Below are positions 57,889 to 64,000 of a DNA stretch of 64,000 nucleotides, piece by piece. Origin of the DNA: Vermamoeba vermiformis (lineage: Eukaryota > Tubulinea > Echinamoebida); the NCBI GenBank assembly GCA_045837725.1, contig JBEWZL010000126.1, positions 124,001 to 188,000 on the forward strand. The letters run 5' to 3'. The notes beneath the pieces were generated by a model. That model was not told the origin of the DNA. It worked only from the letters and a program-made list of their open reading frames with translations, and did not search any database. The position numbers and the translations under genes are program-made. Each line of letters opens with the position of its first letter. The first letter of the stretch is position 1.

Positions 57889-60800
57889 ATGGCTTACACG
57901 ATGCGCAAACTTGTACTTTTATCGTTGCTGTTTGTAGTGCTCATCGCTTCTATCCACGCAGCATGCACTAGTAGTAGTAAGTATCATTAATTAGGCCACG
58001 AAGAGCTCTTTCTAATACTTCTTTTTCCAGACAAACCAACTGGATCGCCAAATCCGAAGTTTTTGGATGTTCCTGTTTCTGACCAAATCCTCAACTATGT
58101 TGATACTTTATTCCCGTCTGGCAAGACACCTCACTCAAGCGTCGCTGCTTCAACTGATATTTTAGTGAAGCTTATTACCGTAAGTGAAACCAAACTTTTT
58201 TTGTTGTGTACGAAGAGGATGTGTTCTGAAAAGCATAACAAAAGTTTTCTTCTTTTGCTAACTCCATTCCAATGCTATGTAGGACTCTAACATCACCTTC
58301 ACTTTCGTTTCGGAAGGCGCCGGTAACAGAAATCAATTTGGCTACTTTTTGTACGACCCCACATCCAAGGTAGCCCCGACCAGAGTAATGATCTTCCCCG
58401 ATTGCACTTGGGTACAGGAAGGAGGTTGCATGTACTCCGGTTCCAGCGTCAAAGTTGGACCTATTCCCGCAAAATCGCAAGTCGGTTTTTGGATCAAATC
58501 CGACGGCTACACAAACAGCAACGGATACGTCTATTACTCTGTGCATAACACTAGCACTCCTGTGAAGAGTCCTGATGGTCTTCGTCACACTGCTTGGGTC
58601 GGAGTTGAAAACAACATCACCCTCATCGGATTCGAAGATCTTTACAACCTTGGTGACAAGGATTACAATGACGGTAAGTGCGAAGAAACCTAACGGTTGG
58701 ATGACCATTCAAAATTACACGTTAATTTGCGTTGCAATTTCATCGTTTGACATTTCCCAAAAAGATCTTCCGACCGCAATTACTAACACGTGCTTTTCTT
58801 GAATAGTTATGTTCTTCATGACTATTGAGGGAAGATACAACGACGAAGATATTCCTCAATACGAAAACGGAACTTTGCAAGTTTGCTCAGATGCAGAGAT
58901 CACAACGTACACAGAATACCAATGCACTCAATATGCCGCCTTGACTGCTCGTAACCCTTCTAGCTGCATCGGATACCTTCGTGTGCCAACTGGATGGACT
59001 TTAGCCCCCGACACACTTGACACACGAAATGCCGTTGTTGCCGCAACAGCCGCCGGAGTTTCTTTTGGATCTCAATGCGTCGTTTTGGCAAGCGGCAAAG
59101 GAGTGAATGTAAAGACTGGTTTGGATTGCGGTAGCGGATTATTGAAGGTCTTCAAGTCGGATAACAAATGTTTCAACGTGGATTGCGAGTACACGATGCT
59201 GATCAAGGGTCAAACTATCGGACGTAAGTACTCTAACACCACTATATGCTACTCAATTCATTAATTGACCTAACTGAATTGTTTCTAGAATGTTCTGGTT
59301 CACAAGATCTAACTTGCAACCCTGCGACCAATGCCAAGTTGTTGTCCCGATTCCCCACCACTCAAGTCGACATCCCTGTCTACCCTAGCCAATATAACGT
59401 CTACTTGAGCAACTTGGTTGGCACTGCCGCTTCAATTGATCTCCCCGTCATCGTCAAGGTTCCCAGCTCACCCAAGGTCGACGTCATGGTATTGGTTGAT
59501 TTGAACGGTTTGAGTGCCAGCTACCTTTCCACTTTGCGCACCCAAGTTTCGACCTTGTTCTCCAGCATGAATTCAAAGAGCTACAATCCTTTGATGGGTA
59601 TTGCTACTATCGACGCCACCGGCAAAGTCAACGTGCTTACTACATTAGCTTCGTCTGCTACTACTATCACCAACGCCCTCAACAACATTCAGACCAGCAG
59701 CGCCACCGCATCTGCTACCCCTATCACTCAAGCCTTGTTGAACAACATCTACACTAACACTGGCCTTGGTTGGAGACAATCTGGCACTTACAACTCGGTC
59801 TTGGTCATCACCAGCAAGCCTTTCTCCGCCGCCGTCGACTTGGGTTCTACCTCACGTGCTACTCGCGTGTTCCCTGTCTTCTTGGCTCCTTCTGCTGTTA
59901 GCGCTTCTTACATCAGCTTGGCTGCTGACCAACCCTTCGCCTTTGCTGACACGATGGCTGATTCCTACAACAACATCGCCACTAAGGCAATTGCGCTCAT
60001 TGACACATTCGTAAAGACCATTAAGTTTGACACTGCTGTTGATTTGACTCCTAATGGCTTCGTGTCATCTTTGCCCACTACTATGACCGGTGTCGCCTTC
60101 AGCCAAACTTTGAACAGAACCATAACTTTGCGCTACCCTAGCGGCACTGTCTCGATCCCTTCAGTACCTTTTGAAGTCAACGTTGCCGTTTGGGGCTTCG
60201 GTACCTTGGCCATTAATGTTAATGTCAACAGAGCCCCGACTGCTGTTGCCAAGCCTCCTATCAACTTGAACGAAGACGATTCTACGACCTTCTCCGTCGC
60301 TGGTCAAGACGCTGACAACAATGTCTTGAACGTTGTTTACTTGAGCGTGTCTCCTCCTTCCGAACAGTCTGGCTTCAAGACCTCATCTGGCAGTGCTATT
60401 GTTTTCAACACAGCTTCTTACACCGATTTCTCTGGCATCTACGTTCCTTCTTCGAACTACTACGGCACCACAGTGCTTTCTTTCCTCGTTCGTGACGGAT
60501 GTGTCAACAGCACCATCGGTACTTTGACCTTCCAAGTTGCCAATGTCAATGACGCCCCTGTTGCTCGTCCTATCTGGCGCACTATTGACGAAGACACCAA
60601 CGCCGTAATCTTCTTCAACAACACCATCATTACCGACATTGACAACGATTGGAGCACATTGACCGTCCTCGTTCAAGAGTTCCCCTTAAAGGATCCTACT
60701 CGTCTTGCTAACGGCAATGCTGCTGGTACTTCTTGGACTCCCTTGACCGAGTTGGCTGTTGCGCCTGTCACAATCACCAACAAGTACTTGCGCTACACTC

Positions 60801-63800
60801 CTTCTGCAAACTGGAACGGTCAAGTCTCCTTCAAGTACTCCGTGCAAGATCCTTCTTCTGCATTTTCAACTAGCACTATTACCATCAAGGTCAACCCCGT
60901 CAATGACGCTCCTGTTTCGGAAAACATCTCGCTGCGTACTAAGGAAGATACTCCGATTACGTTCACTCCTACTGCCTTTGATATTGATGGTGATGTAATT
61001 ACGTACGAGATTGTCACTTTGCCCAATACCGGCTCTGTTGTCCGTACCATCGACAATAGCAACATTGTTGTCGGAAAGTTCGTCTCCAACCCTGCTAATT
61101 GGACTATGAAGTACACTCCTCCTGCTGACCAATACAGCGCAACTACGCCCTTGACTACCTTCATTTTCCGAGTCACTGATCCTAACGGCGGTGTTTCTCC
61201 CAATTACACTGTTTCCATCTTTGTCGATCCTGTCAATGATCCTCCAACCGCTGACAGTTTTGAGGTTACCACTCAAGAAGACACCAATGTTGCTATTCCT
61301 TTTGCCACTAGAGTTCATGACGTTGATGACGTTCCTTCAACCCTTAAGGTGTACATCAAGAGTCCTCCTATGACCACTTTGGGTCGTCTCGTTGACGGAT
61401 CTACCATCACAACTAGCAACGTGCTCTTGGCCGGTCAAACCGTCACCTTCCAACCCTTCCAAGATCAAAATGGCGACGTTACCTTCACTTACTACGTCAA
61501 GGATGCTGCTGGTTTGGTGTCCAACGACGCTACTGTCAAGGTCACTGTCACCCCTGTCAACGATCCTCCTCGCTTGACTGCTCCCACTACTTCTTACGTC
61601 TCAAAGGTCTTTGGCAGCGTCTCAGTCACTTTGTCCATGACTGACCCGGATCTCGGCGCTGCTGAACAATTGACTTTGACGGTCACCAACAACCAATTGG
61701 GCACTCTTGTTCCCAACTTGAACGTCACTACTGGCTTCTCTGTTGGTACTTACGTTGCCCCTGGCACCACTCCCAACTTGGCTAACTAGCTGGCCTAACA
61801 GTGAGGACGGATCAGCTCTCGTGACCGTTCTTACTTGGAACCCTACCGTCACTCAAACTCCTGGTACCACTGGCACTTTCACCGTTCGAGCTACTGATAA
61901 GCTTGGAGCTGCTTCCAACAGCATTGTCATTACTCTTGGCATTGCTGACAACACTCCTCCTACCGTCACTACACCCAACACACCGACTATTGACGAAGAC
62001 ACCTCCGCTACTGACATTCGTTTGTTCGGTACTGACGTTGATGCGATTGACACTGCCAACCTGACTTTGACAATTTCTCAATTGCCCGTTAATGGCCGCT
62101 TGAAGCACAAAAATTCTTACATCACCGCCCCTGGCTTCAAATTGACGACTAGCGGTGACGTTACCGGCACTTGGGCCTTCGTTGATTACGAGCCTAACAA
62201 GGACTACAACGGCGTTGACAGCTTCAAGTTCTTCGCTTCTGACAAGGCTGGTGCCTCATCTCCTGAAGCCACTGGTCAAATCATTATCACTTCTATCAAC
62301 GACGCTCCTGTTGGCAGCAATGTCACTGTTCGTGGTCCCGAAGACACTCTTTTCACCATCACTACCATCACTGCTAGCGATGTTGACGGTGACGCTTTGA
62401 CCATGCAAATCGTTTCAGCCCCTGGTTCAGCCGCTTCTTTCAGCGCTGACGCCAACACTTTTGTTGTGACTTACCGACCTCCCGCCAACGCTCACAGCAA
62501 CCCTGTTGGAGCGCCTTACACTACCTTCACTTATCGTTTCACTGACATTCACGGTGCCACTTCTCCAATCTACACAGCGACCATCATCGTCGATCCTGTG
62601 AACGATCCTCCCGCTGCTGAAGACTTCGAGGTTACTACTCCTGAAGACACCAGTGTTTTGATTGACTTCTCGAGCCACGTGTCAGATATTGATGGCGACA
62701 CTCCTCTCACTATCAGCGTTAGATCTTTGCCCGAATACGGTTCGTCTGTACTCTGGCACTGACGGCGCTTTTACTACCGTCATCACTGCTACCCCTGCCA
62801 ATGCACCTCAACAAAAGCTCCAGTTCAGACCCAAGTTGAACGCGAACGGTCAAACATCATTCATCTACACTGTGACTGATCCTTCTGGTGCCTCTGACAG
62901 CGCAGTTGTCACGATCACTATCACGCCTGTCAACGATCCTCCTGTCTCGCAAAACGTTGTCCTTCGTACTCTCGAAGACACCACTCTCAACTTCACTTTG
63001 AGCGGTAGTGACATCGAGAACGATCCTGTCAGCCTCGTGATCTTGTCTGTGCCTGCCACTGGTGACTTGACCAGTGCCGCGGATAGCTTCTACATCAGAG
63101 AGACTCCTTACTCAATGAATACTCCAGCTGCCTTCAGCTACATTCCTCCTCAGAACTTCTACACCACCAATGATGCTCCTCTCGTCTTCCACTTCTACGC
63201 CTTTGACGGCACTGACCGCAGTGTCTTGAACTACACTGTGACCATTTACGTCGATTCAGTGAACGATCCTCCCACTAGCGCCGACGAGTTCATTAAGACT
63301 CAAGAAGACACTCCAGTCAGCTTCACTTTGTCTGCTCTTGACGCTGAAGACGATTCCTCGCTCGTCGTTGCCGTTGTCACCGGCATCACTGACGGAGATA
63401 ACCGTGGCATTTTCTACACTTCATCTGACAAGTCCAAGCGAATTGTTACCGGAACTGTCTTGACTAGCCCAAGAACCGTTTACTTCGTGCCTGCTCCCGA
63501 CGCTTACAGCAACCCTAGCACTGTTCCTTTGGCTTCACTCAAGTTCCAAGTACGTGACACTGAAGACCTTGTCAGTGTCGCCGAATACAATGCCCTTGTC
63601 TACGTGACACCTGTCAATGATCCTGCTGTTTACAACGGCGCCAGTGAAGTTACTATCGATGAAGACACGAGCATTGATTTGGCCTTGATGAACCAAGTCA
63701 AGGACGTGGATGACACTGTCAACACCGACATGACCGTGAAGATCACTGCAATTACCGGTCGCGGAACTTTCTCCGAGTGCGCTCAAGATGTCAACAACTG

Positions 63801-64000
63801 CAATCGTACCACTCTCACCGTCGGTCACGTGCTCCAGAACCCTGAATGGCGCTTCAGCTTTGTTCCCTTGAAGGACGAGAATGGCAACAAATACGCCTCG
63901 ATCACGTTTGTTATTAACGACGGTCACGACGACTCCATTCCTTACACCATCACTGTCAATGTTCGACCTGTCAACGATCCTCCTGTCGTGAACCCGTTCT
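57889..64000 (+). CDS. giant secreted adhesin: DUF4114, VWA-like and cadherin-type repeats (partial)
   Basis: Exons 57889-57976, 58031-58179, 58283-58673, 58807-59223 and 59289 to the window end. A signal peptide leads into a DUF4114 domain (NQFGYFLYDP, GFEDLYNLGDKDYND). A Cys-containing region follows, then a VWA-like domain (VDVMVLVDLNGLSAS) whose metal-site DxSxS is lost. From about 60226 onward there are at least eleven cadherin-like repeats of roughly 100 aa, each starting near PVNDPP and with an EDT motif. This suggests Ca-dependent cell or bacterial adhesion. Codon use is strongly C-ending, as in highly expressed genes. Two apparent +1 frameshifts, at 61787 and 62741-62751, interrupt an otherwise clean frame. 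The gene continues past the window. Confidence 0.85.
61783..61792 (+). other. apparent +1 frameshift at an in-frame stop in the adhesin
   Basis: The frame PGTTPNLAN ends at TAG (61787-61789). Skipping one T gives NLANSWPNSEDGSALV, which continues the repeat. There is no intron here. Confidence 0.7.
62741..62762 (+). other. second apparent +1 frameshift in the adhesin
   Basis: LPEYGSSVLWH ends at TGA (62760-62762). Skipping one base around 62748 gives YSGTDGAFTT, and the repeat array continues to the window end. Confidence 0.7.

Larger units (their letters stand above)
60226..64000 (+). repeat. tandem cadherin-like coding repeats
   Basis: Repeat starts recur near 60226, 60544, 60895, 61228, 61555, 61947, 62300, 62600, 62930, 63258, 63610 and 63965, about every 330 bp. 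The core is V-N-D-P/A-P, then EDT 10-15 residues later, then DxDxD-like acidic sites. DNA between units is similar but not identical, so the array is old. Confidence 0.8.

Noticed and set aside
62427-62678. Several open frames antisense to the adhesin repeats
   Set aside because: They are shadows of biased codon use in the adhesin and show no family resemblance.
60226-64000. CRISPR-like or satellite interpretation of the 330-bp periodic repeats
   Set aside because: The units are protein-coding, diverged and vary in length. There are no spacers or palindromic direct repeats.

Overview
This is nuclear DNA of a free-living eukaryotic protist. Genes are intron-dense, with many short introns that start GTAAGT or GTACGT and end TAG or CAG. 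The coding content points to an amoebozoan, perhaps of the protostelid kind: F-box/ankyrin proteins, RGS signalling, class I phosphodiesterase, TKL kinase, a MYRF-like membrane protein, an N-acylated Rab and a giant cadherin-repeat adhesin. The phylum is an inference; no ribosomal large or small subunit gene is present to fix it.

Layout. 0.3-4.1 kb: a PAXX-like DNA-repair factor (minus strand) diverges from a cytochrome b5-acyl-CoA dehydrogenase fusion whose fifth intron holds a 5S rRNA gene. 4.5-5.1 kb: a small secreted protein. 5.4-16.1 kb: two tandem F-box/ankyrin genes, one with an FG-rich insert, both about 1,240 codons. 16.3-17.6 kb: a tandem pair of orphan genes with a duplicated E-box promoter. 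18.0-21.0 kb: an FSP1/AIF-like flavoprotein split by an RGS domain. 21.4-24.4 kb: a type II membrane protein that joins a MYRF-type self-cleaving S74 domain to an extracellular LRR. 24.6-26.0 kb: a Rab GTPase with an N-terminal acylation motif and no C-terminal cysteine. 26.1-36.8 kb: a TLC-domain protein, Rpn10, an ABM-DUF7025-AAA ATPase, a GT14 glycosyltransferase and a small orphan gene. 36.9-41.7 kb: a ZZ finger-adenylation-carrier-reductase protein. 41.9-50.2 kb: a GPI-anchored secreted protein, a TKL kinase, a HAD-like protein and a cyclic-nucleotide phosphodiesterase. 51.5-56.8 kb: an SDR, a truncated eIF5, a 71-aa protein and a BTB-TLDc protein. 57.9 kb to the window end: a giant DUF4114/VWA-like/cadherin-repeat adhesin.

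The genes are mostly independent and do not form an operon. A theme is unusual domain coupling to signalling: RGS inside an oxidoreductase, LRR on a self-cleaving tether, a Rab with a changed lipid anchor, and a ZZ finger on a reductase. The strongest candidates for undescribed systems are the MYRF-like LRR receptor and the FSP1-RGS protein.

Five otherwise intact genes or gene segments contain apparent frameshifts, all restored by skipping one base. These are most simply assembly or sequencing insertions, but they are flagged. Exon boundaries were derived by hand from splice sites and reading-frame phase.
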